Shown piece after piece: positions 46,614 through 54,561 of a stretch of 64,000 nt of DNA. The DNA comes from a virus. The DNA is taken from IMG/VR virus record IMGVR_UViG_3300032236_001232, positions 62,001 through 126,000 of that record; one strand, given 5' to 3'. Numbering within the stretch: the stretch's first letter is position 1; each line of letters begins with the position of its first letter. The translations under genes and the position numbers were made by a program. The notes under the pieces were generated by a model that worked only from the letters and a program-made list of their open reading frames with translations, was not told the DNA's origin and did not search any database.

Positions 46614-48390
46614 AATCTAAACTGTTAGAATACGAAGTGAACCCATTCTCTTTGATAACCCTAAGCACGTTATTCACACGCCCGATCAATTCATCCTTAT
46701 GACTGATTAAGTATATATTCTTATTTCGTTCTCTGGCCATCTTTTTTAGAACCGCTAGGGCACTTTCTACCCCTGCTGAGTCCATGCCCGCATCGACTAA
46801 CTCGTCGATAAACAGTAGATTGATATGTTGATACAGTCCTTCCCATACATCACGGAAGGCAAAACTCATGCTGAGAATCAATCTATTGCGTTCTCCGCGT
46901 GACAAATTGTCAAAATCTAAGTCTTGTCCTAACTGTGTAATCTCCACTGTAAGGTCATTTTGAAACACAACAGTATGTGGTAATCCAAGTTTGTCAATAT
47001 AATAACTTAATCGCTTGTTGAGATAGGACAAATTCTGATCAATAATACGTTTTCTAATAAAACTATCTTTATTGGTCAACAGTTTATGTAAGAATTCTTG
47101 ATGATCCTTTAATCGAGTAAGATCATTAATGGTGTCCCAGGATATTTCTTGGATAGCGGTATTCTTTAATTCTTCAATTTGTTCATCAAAGGGATTTAAT
47201 TCCAATACCTTGCTCTCTAGTGACTTGGTTAATTGATCTAAATTATTCTTATGCCCTAGTGCTTCCGCCTCTGTATCGTAGAAAGGTTCTGGTCTGCGCC
47301 CTTGTTCGCCTATGTCTGAAAGCTCTTGCAGCACATTATCATAGTTGGTCTGACAAGTATCGAGATATACAACAGCATCTTCTAAATTCTTAGTTGCCGT
47401 TGTGGTCATTTCTTCATGTTTGTGATCATGAATATTCTGTTCACAAGCAGGACATTTTTTATCCAGTAGTGATTCCAATGCCTTACGATACCGTTCAACG
47501 GCTTTTTCGGCCTGTGTCACTGCTGTTTCATATGTGGCTTTTTGTTTATTTAGATCTCTAATCCTGTTAGAGTTTTCTAGCCACTGCTTTAGTGTAGCAT
47601 GAAGCAGTAGTTCGGCATCAATATCTACCGATTCAAGACTGACAATAGCAGCACCTAGTTTTTCAATCTCTTCATTCTTCTTTTTATTCCATGCTGCGCT
47701 CTTAATGCCTAAACTGTCAATGCTTTTTTGAACGTTTTCGTTGGCAGATTTAATTGCTTCAATACGAAATTGTTCGGAACTGATTAAATCTTTAGTTTCT
47801 TTGACACGAGTTTTTAGTAGTTCGGCCTTTTCACTGAGCAGTGTAATGCCCAACAATTGTTCAATTACTTCACGTTGATCAGCAGCCCGCATGGCCAAGA
47901 AAGGTTCTGTATAGGTATTCAGAGCAACTAGATGTTTGAACATGGTATGAGTCATGTCCAACATCTGTTCAATAGACTTTTGTGTTTCTCTGCTGTCACC
48001 TTGGCTTTCGTCCTCGCCTTGATTATCCATACTGATCTCTCGATCATCTACATACAATCTCAGCAAATTGGGTTTGCGTCCTCGTTCAATACGATAGTTT
48101 AGCCCATTCTTTTCGAACTCCACAGTGATCAACATGTTCTTACCGTTGATCTTGTTGATTAAGTTTTCTTTACGGATGTTGGTCAGTGCTTGTCCGTATA
48201 GGGCATAGCTGAGAGCATTGATAATTGTAGTCTTACCGGTGCCGTTGCGTGATCCAGTATCGTCGCCACCTAGGTCTAGGTTGCTGCCTAGCACCAATGT
48301 AAGAGATTCTTGGTCAAAATTTACTGCCTGGGTTTGATTACCCACGCTCATAAAATTCTTTACGGTTAAGTTTTTAATGCGGAATGTCAT
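46603..48390 (-). CDS. gp46: recombination endonuclease subunit gp46 (Rad50/SbcC-like)
   Basis: This 595-residue SMC-like ATPase works with gp47 to resect DNA ends for recombination-dependent replication. The Walker A GSRNGTGKTTIINAL lies at about residues 45-59. Long coiled-coil arms flank the zinc hook KCPACEQNIH (about residue 311). The ABC signature LSRGERNRLILSM (about residues 497-509) and Walker B LLFIDELVDAG (about residue 526) close the ATPase. The length is near the T4 protein (560 residues). The ATG overlaps the gp47 stop by four bases (ATGA), which couples their translation. Confidence 0.96.
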   Translation of the reverse strand: MTFRIKNLTVKNFMSVGNQTQAVNFDQESLTLVLGSNLDLGGDDTGSRNGTGKTTIINALSYALYGQALTNIRKENLINKINGKNMLITVEFEKNGLNYRIERGRKPNLLRLYVDDREISMDNQGEDESQGDSRETQKSIEQMLDMTHTMFKHLVALNTYTEPFLAMRAADQREVIEQLLGITLLSEKAELLKTRVKETKDLISSEQFRIEAIKSANENVQKSIDSLGIKSAAWNKKKNEEIEKLGAAIVSLESVDIDAELLLHATLKQWLENSNRIRDLNKQKATYETAVTQAEKAVERYRKALESLLDKKCPACEQNIHDHKHEEMTTTATKNLEDAVVYLDTCQTNYDNVLQELSDIGEQGRRPEPFYDTEAEALGHKNNLDQLTKSLESKVLELNPFDEQIEELKNTAIQEISWDTINDLTRLKDHQEFLHKLLTNKDSFIRKRIIDQNLSYLNKRLSYYIDKLGLPHTVVFQNDLTVEITQLGQDLDFDNLSRGERNRLILSMSFAFRDVWEGLYQHINLLFIDELVDAGMDSAGVESALAVLKKMARERNKNIYLISHKDELIGRVNNVLRVIKENGFTSYSNSLDYVN

Positions 48391-49400
48391 AGATCGTTGT
48401 AGATATCCATTAGGATTTTTTTATCAAATTGGCCGCTGTCGATATTGACCAGTTGTTCGGCAACAATAGTGTCAATACTTTCAAATTTAGTGTCGGGCGT
48501 GTCTTCGTAACTGCCTTCTAAGTTGCTTTTATCTTGGACCAGACCAATTTCTCTGATGTCATAGTCTTTAATAAAGGTTTCTTTGATGTAGTTGGCTTCT
48601 TCAAAACTGATATCAATGTCGAGATTAACACGCAGATACATTTTGCTCAGCATGATCTCATCCTTGCGATCAATTAGTTCGCTAAGTTTGATAGTTCTAA
48701 ACTTAGGAGCGTCAGGCCAGTTTTTGTATTCTGGCTGCCCACCCCACTCTATCATCATCATGCCGCGTTCATCATCCCACGCATCGGAGAAGTTATGTGG
48801 GAAAGCATTACCAATATATACAACATTTTGATTAGTTTGGCGTTTGTGGAAATGGCCACTGAACACATATTCTGGCCCGACAAAGTCTTCTGCCCGTAGT
48901 TCGCCATGATCCGGCATTTGCACCATGGCATTCATAAAGAACTTGGGCAGTTCAAAGTGTCCAAACACATAGCGGCTTTTGATGTTGCGCATGGTTTTCC
49001 ACTCATCACCCACTAGCCAAGGCACTAGAGTAACTTCATCTAGTGTGGTAACACCTTCAACTACAGTTACTCCGGGGATGTGTCTGCCAAAAATACTGCT
49101 GTGAATGTCTCGTTTGTCTTTATAGAACAGGTCGTGATTGCCTGGGAACCAGAAAAACTGTTTAAAGGCAGCACCCAGTTTCTCTAAACACCTAATACTG
49201 GTGTCTAGAGTGTATAGGTTCATGCTGTTTCTGTTGTGCGACCAATCACCGAGAAAGATTGCAGTTTCGCAACCTGCAGATTGAGCCTCTGCAATAAACC
49301 AGTCTACAAAATCTTCACAATCCTGTAGATGAATTACGCTATTGGACTTGGCGCCCACATGAAGATCTGTCATACAGGCAACTTTCTTAAACAGTCCCAT
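48387..49400 (-). CDS. gp47: recombination nuclease subunit gp47 (Mre11/SbcD-like)
   Basis: This is a 337-residue metallophosphoesterase. The metal-binding motifs are in order: MTDLHVGAKSN (Asp and His, about residues 10-20), FLGDWSHNR (about residues 44-52), FPGNHDLFYK (about residues 100-109), FGHFE and FSGHFHKRQ (about residues 190-200). It forms the nuclease half of the gp46/gp47 complex that processes double-strand breaks and primes recombination-dependent replication. The size matches T4 gp47 (339 residues). Its start overlaps the stop of the GIY-YIG gene by one base (TAATG), so inserting that mobile gene has not disturbed its translation. Confidence 0.96.
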   Translation of the reverse strand: MGLFKKVACMTDLHVGAKSNSVIHLQDCEDFVDWFIAEAQSAGCETAIFLGDWSHNRNSMNLYTLDTSIRCLEKLGAAFKQFFWFPGNHDLFYKDKRDIHSSIFGRHIPGVTVVEGVTTLDEVTLVPWLVGDEWKTMRNIKSRYVFGHFELPKFFMNAMVQMPDHGELRAEDFVGPEYVFSGHFHKRQTNQNVVYIGNAFPHNFSDAWDDERGMMMIEWGGQPEYKNWPDAPKFRTIKLSELIDRKDEIMLSKMYLRVNLDIDISFEEANYIKETFIKDYDIREIGLVQDKSNLEGSYEDTPDTKFESIDTIVAEQLVNIDSGQFDKKILMDIYNDL

Positions 49401-50161
49401 TATACTTCCTTGGCTTTATATCCATTATAAAATTCTCCCTTGTTTGACTTTTCTAAAACTGTTTTAGCCCACTGGCCTGTCTGTCTGTAAAATTCGGCTT
49501 TGCTGGTAAAGTATAACACTTTACCATCCTCAGTTTCAACCTCTAATTTCTTCGAAACTTTTGCAGATCCCTTTGCTCCATTTTCCTTTGCAATTTTTCT
49601 GTGTTTTTCTTTATTATTATTTTGCCATTCAAGTAATTTACTAATTTTGTATTCTTTTGCTCCGGGAACAGATTTGTAATATTCTTTTAATGATGATGCT
49701 CTTCGAGCATTTACCTCGGGTGTAAATGCAGGTTTAAGCATCTCTTTTCTTTGTTCAGGAGTAGTATTAGCCCATTTTACTTTATTATATTCTGTAAAAT
49801 GTTTTCCTAATGTTGATTTTATTGCAAGTATTTCTTCTTCAGTGAGATTGATCCACCCATTGTGACCTAACCCATCACCGCCTCTACTAGAGTTTAATCC
49901 ATTTTTATAAGAATCATGCAATTCAATATGTTTTATTTCTGCTATTGCTAACGATCCTAAAGATGTAAATCCTCGTTCAATAACTTCATATAAACAATTT
50001 TCAATACCATGTTGCTTCATGGCTACATGAATTTTTCTTTTAGTTTCTTTTTTAGCAGATCGGCAATGATCTTTCCATCTTGATTTCTTATATTCGAGTT
50101 CGGTGTCCATTCCAATATAGACTTGATTTAATGGAACAACTGTAATTTTGTATATAAACAT
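49400..50161 (-). CDS. GIY-YIG homing endonuclease between gp55 and gp47
   Basis: This is a 253-residue protein. FIYKITVVPLNQVYIGMD (about residues 2-19) is the GIY-YIG core with its two tripeptides IYK and YIG. RWKDHCRSAKKETKRKIHVA carries the catalytic Arg region, and AEIKHIELHDSYKNGLNSSR with NSSRGGDG (about residues 72-96) has the metal-binding Glu. The C-terminus (VLYFTSKAEFYRQTGQWAKT, NGEFYNGY-like GEFYNGYKA) is an IENR1/NUMOD-type DNA-binding repeat. It is a free-standing mobile gene inserted in the gp55-gp47 operon. Its ribosome site AGGA lies within a hairpin stem that also contains a late promoter, so its expression is probably delayed to late infection. Confidence 0.88.
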   Translation of the reverse strand: MFIYKITVVPLNQVYIGMDTELEYKKSRWKDHCRSAKKETKRKIHVAMKQHGIENCLYEVIERGFTSLGSLAIAEIKHIELHDSYKNGLNSSRGGDGLGHNGWINLTEEEILAIKSTLGKHFTEYNKVKWANTTPEQRKEMLKPAFTPEVNARRASSLKEYYKSVPGAKEYKISKLLEWQNNNKEKHRKIAKENGAKGSAKVSKKLEVETEDGKVLYFTSKAEFYRQTGQWAKTVLEKSNKGEFYNGYKAKEV

Positions 50162-50163
50162 AT

Positions 50164-50209
50164 TTTTGATCCTAAATGTAAATTATTATTTATACATGTA
50201 GGATCAAAA
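50164..50209 (-). promoter_or_regulatory. 17-bp hairpin hiding the endonuclease ribosome site
   Basis: TTTTGATCCTAAATGTA (50164-50180) pairs with TACATGTAGGATCAAAA (50193-50209), one mismatch, 12-base loop. On the minus-strand mRNA the 3' arm contains the AGGA ribosome site 8 bases from the ATG at 50161. Confidence 0.85.
50187..50194 (-). promoter_or_regulatory. late promoter, perfect TATAAATA, inside the hairpin
   Basis: The minus strand reads TGTATAAATAAT. The predicted +1 (about 50181) falls in the hairpin loop, so a late transcript would lack the 5' arm and leave the ribosome site open. Confidence 0.8.
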
Positions 50210-50215
50210 TCAACA

Positions 50216-51124
50216 TTATACTTCTTCTTCTGGCAATTCTTCTTCGATGCTGTCGTCTCTCTTAGGTTGCCTGATGTTTTTATACAGTTCAGCTTGACGA
50301 GCAGTTTCCTCTGCATATTCATGTGCGTGTTGTCTAGTAGAACTTGGAGTTAGTCCATTTTCTTCCAGCATATCATCGCGAATATTTTGATTCTTTTTCT
50401 CGATATTCAGCACACGAGTAAAAGAATTAGTTACCGCGGCAGTGTAGTAGGCAAATGGGTTTTCGCTTTTACTCTCATCAAACTGTAGACCAATTTGACT
50501 TAATTGTAGAATGGCTTGTCCACGCATTTCGTCAATGTAAGTATATCCACGCCAGTTGCTGCGTTGGGCATAGCGTTCGCTTAGTTTAATATACATGCGT
50601 CCCAGACCTTCTGTGATACGACCATGGTCTTTATTAAAATTACCTGTATCAACTGGGCCCTTCCAGTGGCTCTTTCCTACACAGATCAGTTGATCTTGGT
50701 CGTCGTATTTCCAATGTTGGAATGGAGGGAAGTTTACTTTTTCGTGACCATCGGCTGTGGTTTTGGTAGTTTTCTTTCTACCCGGGCTTAATGGGATATG
50801 ATCAAAAGTCATTATGCGAATAACAAGATCAATTTTGTCAATGGTATTAGGATCCTTTACACATTCTGCCAGTTTAATTTTCTTATCACCGGCGGCTCTT
50901 GCTAAGTTAAATGCTTCTAATCCTAATCTTTTAGCACGATTCTTTTTGGCTTCGTCGATTACAGACTGGTCAATGCTGGACAGGTTAGAAACGATAACGT
51001 CGTATTGATGGTATTCTGGTTTAGCAAAGCTAGAGTAAGAACATTTACTTTTGTGAATTTCTATCAGTAAGTCTCGATTATTTAGATATTTTACCTTGCG
51101 TCCAGTGGTTGCGTCAATCGTCAT
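50216..51124 (-). CDS. gp55: late sigma factor gp55
   Basis: This 302-residue protein directs host RNA polymerase to late promoters. The region IDEMRGQAILQLSQIGLQF (about residues 200-218), ENPFAYYTAAVTNSFTRVLN (about residues 225-244) and KKNQNIRDDMLEENGL match the sigma-region-2-like core of T4 gp55. YLNNRDLLIEIHKSKCSYSS and RIMTFDHIPLSPGRK are in the N-terminal part. That part makes this longer than T4 gp55 (185 residues), as in other marine T4-like phages. The acidic tail (EEELPEEEV) recalls the clamp-binding end of T4 gp55. A sigma-70-like promoter lies just upstream, so it can be made before the late phase. Confidence 0.95.
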   Translation of the reverse strand: MTIDATTGRKVKYLNNRDLLIEIHKSKCSYSSFAKPEYHQYDVIVSNLSSIDQSVIDEAKKNRAKRLGLEAFNLARAAGDKKIKLAECVKDPNTIDKIDLVIRIMTFDHIPLSPGRKKTTKTTADGHEKVNFPPFQHWKYDDQDQLICVGKSHWKGPVDTGNFNKDHGRITEGLGRMYIKLSERYAQRSNWRGYTYIDEMRGQAILQLSQIGLQFDESKSENPFAYYTAAVTNSFTRVLNIEKKNQNIRDDMLEENGLTPSSTRQHAHEYAEETARQAELYKNIRQPKRDDSIEEELPEEEV

Positions 51125-51149
51125 ATTTTTTATATTTTCCTTGTGATTT

Positions 51150-51178
51150 ATAATAGCACAGCAATGTGTTTATGTCAA
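51150..51178 (-). promoter_or_regulatory. sigma-70-like early promoter of the gp55 operon
   Basis: The minus strand has TTGACA (51178-51173), a 17-base spacer, then TATTAT (51155-51150), 26 bases above the gp55 ATG. This is a near-consensus host promoter, unlike the late boxes elsewhere. Confidence 0.82.
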
Positions 51179-51212
51179 TACCACGGGTTATTAAGTTAGC
51201 AGTTTATTTAAC

Positions 51213-51220
51213 GGTAAATA
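51213..51220 (+). promoter_or_regulatory. possible late promoter box (GGTAAATA) for the baseplate operon
   Basis: ACGGTAAATACACAG lies 19 bases above the ATG at 51240 and back-to-back with the gp55 promoter. It keeps TAAATAC but not the TATA start, so it is a weak match. Shine-Dalgarno AAAGGAG follows at 51227-51233. Confidence 0.45.
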
Positions 51221-51239
51221 CACAGTAAAGGAGTGGTTT

Positions 51240-52025
51240 ATGGCTACCGGTGATGAAATTGTAGGTGTTATTGACAAGTTTGGAGGACGGGCCTTAGGTG
51301 ATGCTGCCAGGAATGTTCAAGGGCTTACTCGCAGTGCTCAAGCATTGGTCAATAAAGTCAAAGGCATAGGTTTACCAACTGCTAAAGTTAACGTCACGGG
51401 TGTGTCTGGAAAAGCACTAGGTGCAGACATGCGGGTAAGGATTAAAGTTCCTGCTGATTATCTAGATTATGTTGGTGTAGGTGGGTTAGTAGATCCTTCT
51501 TTCTCTTTATATAATGTAGGCGGAATAATTTTTCCATATACTCCGCAGATTTCGTATGACAATAAAGCAGATTATGCGGCAGTGACTCCTACACACAGTA
51601 ATTATACACAGTATTTTTATAAAAACAGTTCTGTAACTGATATCAATATCATAGGAAAGTTTACAGTTCAAAATGAAACAGATGCTTATATATTATTATC
51701 AACAATACATTTATTAAAAGCACTAACTAAAATGAGAGCAGGTGGGGAGGATAATAGCGGAGCACCTCCTCCTGTATGTAGATTATATGCTTATGGTCAG
51801 CAAATGCTTGATGAAACTCCTGTAGTTATTAAATCTTTTAGAATAGAATTGCCAGATGGTGTGGATTATTTTACAGTGAATAAATCGGGTTCATCTAACA
51901 AAGCATCTGTGCCTACTTCTTGCACTATTACATTAAATTGTGCCGTGGTATATAGTAGGAATGAAATTAAAAACTTTACAGTTCAAAATTGGTTAGCAAC
52001 TGGAAGGACTAAAGGATATCTATAA
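51240..52025 (+). CDS. baseplate tail tube cap/initiator (gp48/gp54-like)
   Basis: This is a 261-residue protein. The key part is IIFPYTPQISYDNKADYAAV (about residues 97-116) followed by PTHSNYTQYFYKNS and INIIGKFTVQNETDAYILLS, a segment found in gp48/gp54-type proteins that cap the baseplate and start the tail tube. The N-terminal 60 residues are Gly/Ala/Val rich. It is the first gene of the plus-strand baseplate operon and overlaps the next start by one base (TAATG). T4 has both gp48 and gp54. I cannot decide between them from sequence, and no second copy is visible here. The ribosome site AAAGGAG is 6 bases before the ATG. Confidence 0.65.
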   Translation: MATGDEIVGVIDKFGGRALGDAARNVQGLTRSAQALVNKVKGIGLPTAKVNVTGVSGKALGADMRVRIKVPADYLDYVGVGGLVDPSFSLYNVGGIIFPYTPQISYDNKADYAAVTPTHSNYTQYFYKNSSVTDINIIGKFTVQNETDAYILLSTIHLLKALTKMRAGGEDNSGAPPPVCRLYAYGQQMLDETPVVIKSFRIELPDGVDYFTVNKSGSSNKASVPTSCTITLNCAVVYSRNEIKNFTVQNWLATGRTKGYL

Positions 52026-52324
52026 TGGCACTATACGATAACAACAGCCCTTATGCTAAGACAGATTATTCATTAGGATATTTGGATGTTCAAGTATTTC
52101 GAGATATTCCACAATCTGTCGATGATGTGCTATTCACAGTGGGCAAAGAATATGAGAATCGTCCGGACCTGTTGGCATATGATCTGTATCAAACACCTAG
52201 CCTCTGGTGGGTATTTGGTGTGAGGAATAAAGACATACTTCGAGATCCTGTTTTTGATCTAGTAGCCGGAGTAAAAATTTATGTTCCTACTCAGGCTACT
52301 TTAACATCTGCCTTGGGAAATTAA
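52025..52324 (+). CDS. gp53: baseplate wedge protein gp53
   Basis: This is a 99-residue protein. YENRPDLLAYDLYQTPSLWW (about residues 43-62), FGVRNKDILRDPVFDLVAG and IYVPTQATL are strongly characteristic of the T4 gp53 wedge subunit; the end resembles a LysM-type fold. T4 gp53 has 196 residues, so this is a compact version, as in other marine T4-like phages. It joins baseplate wedges at the hub edge. It overlaps the gp48-like gene by one base and is followed by a GTG start two bases after its stop. Confidence 0.92.
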   Translation: MALYDNNSPYAKTDYSLGYLDVQVFRDIPQSVDDVLFTVGKEYENRPDLLAYDLYQTPSLWWVFGVRNKDILRDPVFDLVAGVKIYVPTQATLTSALGN

Positions 52325-52325
52325 A

Positions 52326-54557
52326 GTGGGATTTAATACAGTAAGAGGTGGGCATGGTGACACACTAATCCCTTCAATTGGTATAACAAAAACCCCCGAG
52401 GTTAGTAGAGATACGCCTGCTGTAGTTAAACCTGTTTCTAATATTTTAAACATTGAATCTTCGGGAAATACCAATGTTTTAAACAGTTACAGATCCTACA
52501 CTTATAACTTTACCTTGTCTGCTGTTAGTATTAAAAAGGCTAACGATCCTGAAAATTATAGAAAAAGTTCTCAAGATTTTGTAATTTTAAAATCGGGAGG
52601 AAAAGGATCTCAGGGATTAACCGGAGATGTAACAGGCTCCCCGATGTATCGGACAGACACATCAATATCAACTGAAACCAGCGATGGCGATGGGTTCAAA
52701 GTTAGAAACAAAACCACTAAAGTTCTTACAGGGTTTGATCGACAATCGGCTCAAAAGTTAGTTCAAGAATTTAACAAAAAAAGCCCCGGTCGATTTGACA
52801 TGTATATTGATAATGTTGAAATAACAACTATTATGGCACCTAACAAGGCTGGCGGTCTTACACTACCTACTAACGTATCTTTCGATGTCTTTGAGCCATA
52901 TAGTATTAATGGATTTATTGAAGCATTACAAGTATCGGCACAGGCCGCAGGATACGACGTTTATTCTAATGCCAGTTTTTTATTGAAGATTGATTTTATA
53001 GGTTATAAAGACGATGTAGATCTTCCTAAACCTGAATCTATTCCTAATACATCCCGATATTTTTTAATTCGATTTACAGGAATGAGTATAGAAGTAACAG
53101 AAAACGGGACAAAATATTCATGCACCGCCGTGCCATTTGCCGATAAGGGATTTGGCGAGGAAGGTAAGATTCAATCTTCGGCATCGATGACAGGATCTAA
53201 GGTCGGCAGTGCATTAAAAAATTTAATGGAAATTTTAAGTAACAGAATTAATACCAGTGAAGCTACCAATAAGGATGACACTGAGTCGGATTCATATGAA
53301 ATAAAATTTCCTAAATGGAACGCTGGTAGTGGATGGGATCTAAAAAGTGAAGAAGAAAACGAAATTGCTGGATTTGACATATCGTATGGACATAAAGGCG
53401 GTGATCTGGTTAGATTTATTCGGCACGATGCCGTTAGCACCACCACATCAATAGCCGAAGCGTTAGGGACAACATCTACCGCTCCTACGATACAGTTTAA
53501 AGAAGGTGATAATATTCATGATATTATTACAGCCACTATAAGAGATAGTGCGTATGTCAGAACAAAATTAGATACCATAGGGCAAACTGGAAACCCTGAT
53601 AGTTATGGCAGAGTTAAATATTTTCTTATCAGGCTACATGTTGAAAATAAAGAAAAAATTAATTCGCCAAAGGGAAGACCTTATCAAAAATTCACTTATA
53701 TAGTTACGGAACATTACGTTCATTATACTTTTATTCCTACATACGGAAATAGTCAAAATATAGATAAATCTAAATTAAAAACACTGGTATTAAGAGACTA
53801 CAATTATATCTATACAGGAAAGAATGTAGATATAACTTCTTTCAAATTGGATTACAATTATCTATATTTTGAAGCTATTCCTAAAGCATTAGGAAGAAAT
53901 AACGATTCGAGCTTGGCCAATGCAACTAGTAAAAGCAACGCCAAGGAAGAGATCAGGACAATTCCGATAGATACTGAAGCCGGTCGAGCAGAAACCGCTT
54001 CAAATTCGGAAAGAAATAAAGTTCAGGTTGGAAATGAAATAACTGGTAATCAGCCCAACTCCGACCCATACACTGCTATGGCAAAAAATATGCACTTAGC
54101 CTTGGTAAATTCTGTCAGTAGAGTATCTGGGGATTTAGAAATTATTGGAGATCCTTTTTACCTTGTCACTGGGGGTATTGGAAATTATAATCCCAAGCCG
54201 AGTGAAACTCAACAGGGTGTTACCAAGGATAACGAAGCCGACAGGTTTTATGGTCAGTTATTAGTATCATTGACATTTAAAAATCCGATTGATATTGATG
54301 AAAGAACTGGTTCCCTTAAATTTGAACCAAGTTCGGCAGATGCCAGTGGAGTTTTTATGGTAACAGAAGCTACTAGTTCATTTAGAGAAGGATTATTCAA
54401 ACAAAAATTAAAAATTATAAGGGTTCCTGGGCAATTGCCGGATGGAAATAAAATTACCAATCCTGCAGATTCTAATATCACTGATCAAGATCCTTCTAAA
54501 CAGGCAGCTCCTGTTGCTGATGTTAAGATAAATCCTTTCGGGGTGGCAGCAATTTAA
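52326..54557 (+). CDS. predicted baseplate hub protein (gp27-type position), GTG start
   Basis: This is a 743-residue protein starting at GTG (52326), one base after the gp53 stop; no ATG is available before the conserved-looking region. LNSYRSYTYNFTLSAVSI (about residues 52-69) resembles the first strand of hub domains. FDVFEPYSINGFIEALQVSA, FLIRFTGMSIEVTENG, and a later domain (FLIRLHVENKEKI, YIVTEHYVHYTFIPTYGNS) are well formed. It lies directly before gp5, where T4-like phages need a gp27-equivalent ring to hold the spike. No gp27 match is obvious at sequence level, so the call is by position and general shape. It is much longer than T4 gp27 (391 residues). Confidence 0.6.
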   Translation: MGFNTVRGGHGDTLIPSIGITKTPEVSRDTPAVVKPVSNILNIESSGNTNVLNSYRSYTYNFTLSAVSIKKANDPENYRKSSQDFVILKSGGKGSQGLTGDVTGSPMYRTDTSISTETSDGDGFKVRNKTTKVLTGFDRQSAQKLVQEFNKKSPGRFDMYIDNVEITTIMAPNKAGGLTLPTNVSFDVFEPYSINGFIEALQVSAQAAGYDVYSNASFLLKIDFIGYKDDVDLPKPESIPNTSRYFLIRFTGMSIEVTENGTKYSCTAVPFADKGFGEEGKIQSSASMTGSKVGSALKNLMEILSNRINTSEATNKDDTESDSYEIKFPKWNAGSGWDLKSEEENEIAGFDISYGHKGGDLVRFIRHDAVSTTTSIAEALGTTSTAPTIQFKEGDNIHDIITATIRDSAYVRTKLDTIGQTGNPDSYGRVKYFLIRLHVENKEKINSPKGRPYQKFTYIVTEHYVHYTFIPTYGNSQNIDKSKLKTLVLRDYNYIYTGKNVDITSFKLDYNYLYFEAIPKALGRNNDSSLANATSKSNAKEEIRTIPIDTEAGRAETASNSERNKVQVGNEITGNQPNSDPYTAMAKNMHLALVNSVSRVSGDLEIIGDPFYLVTGGIGNYNPKPSETQQGVTKDNEADRFYGQLLVSLTFKNPIDIDERTGSLKFEPSSADASGVFMVTEATSSFREGLFKQKLKIIRVPGQLPDGNKITNPADSNITDQDPSKQAAPVADVKINPFGVAAI

Positions 54558-54561
54558 TATT

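Noticed and set aside
50128-50322. A 64-codon minus-strand frame overlapping the gp55 end and the hairpin
   Set aside because: It runs through the gp55 coding end in another frame and the regulatory hairpin; no ribosome site and no recognisable protein.
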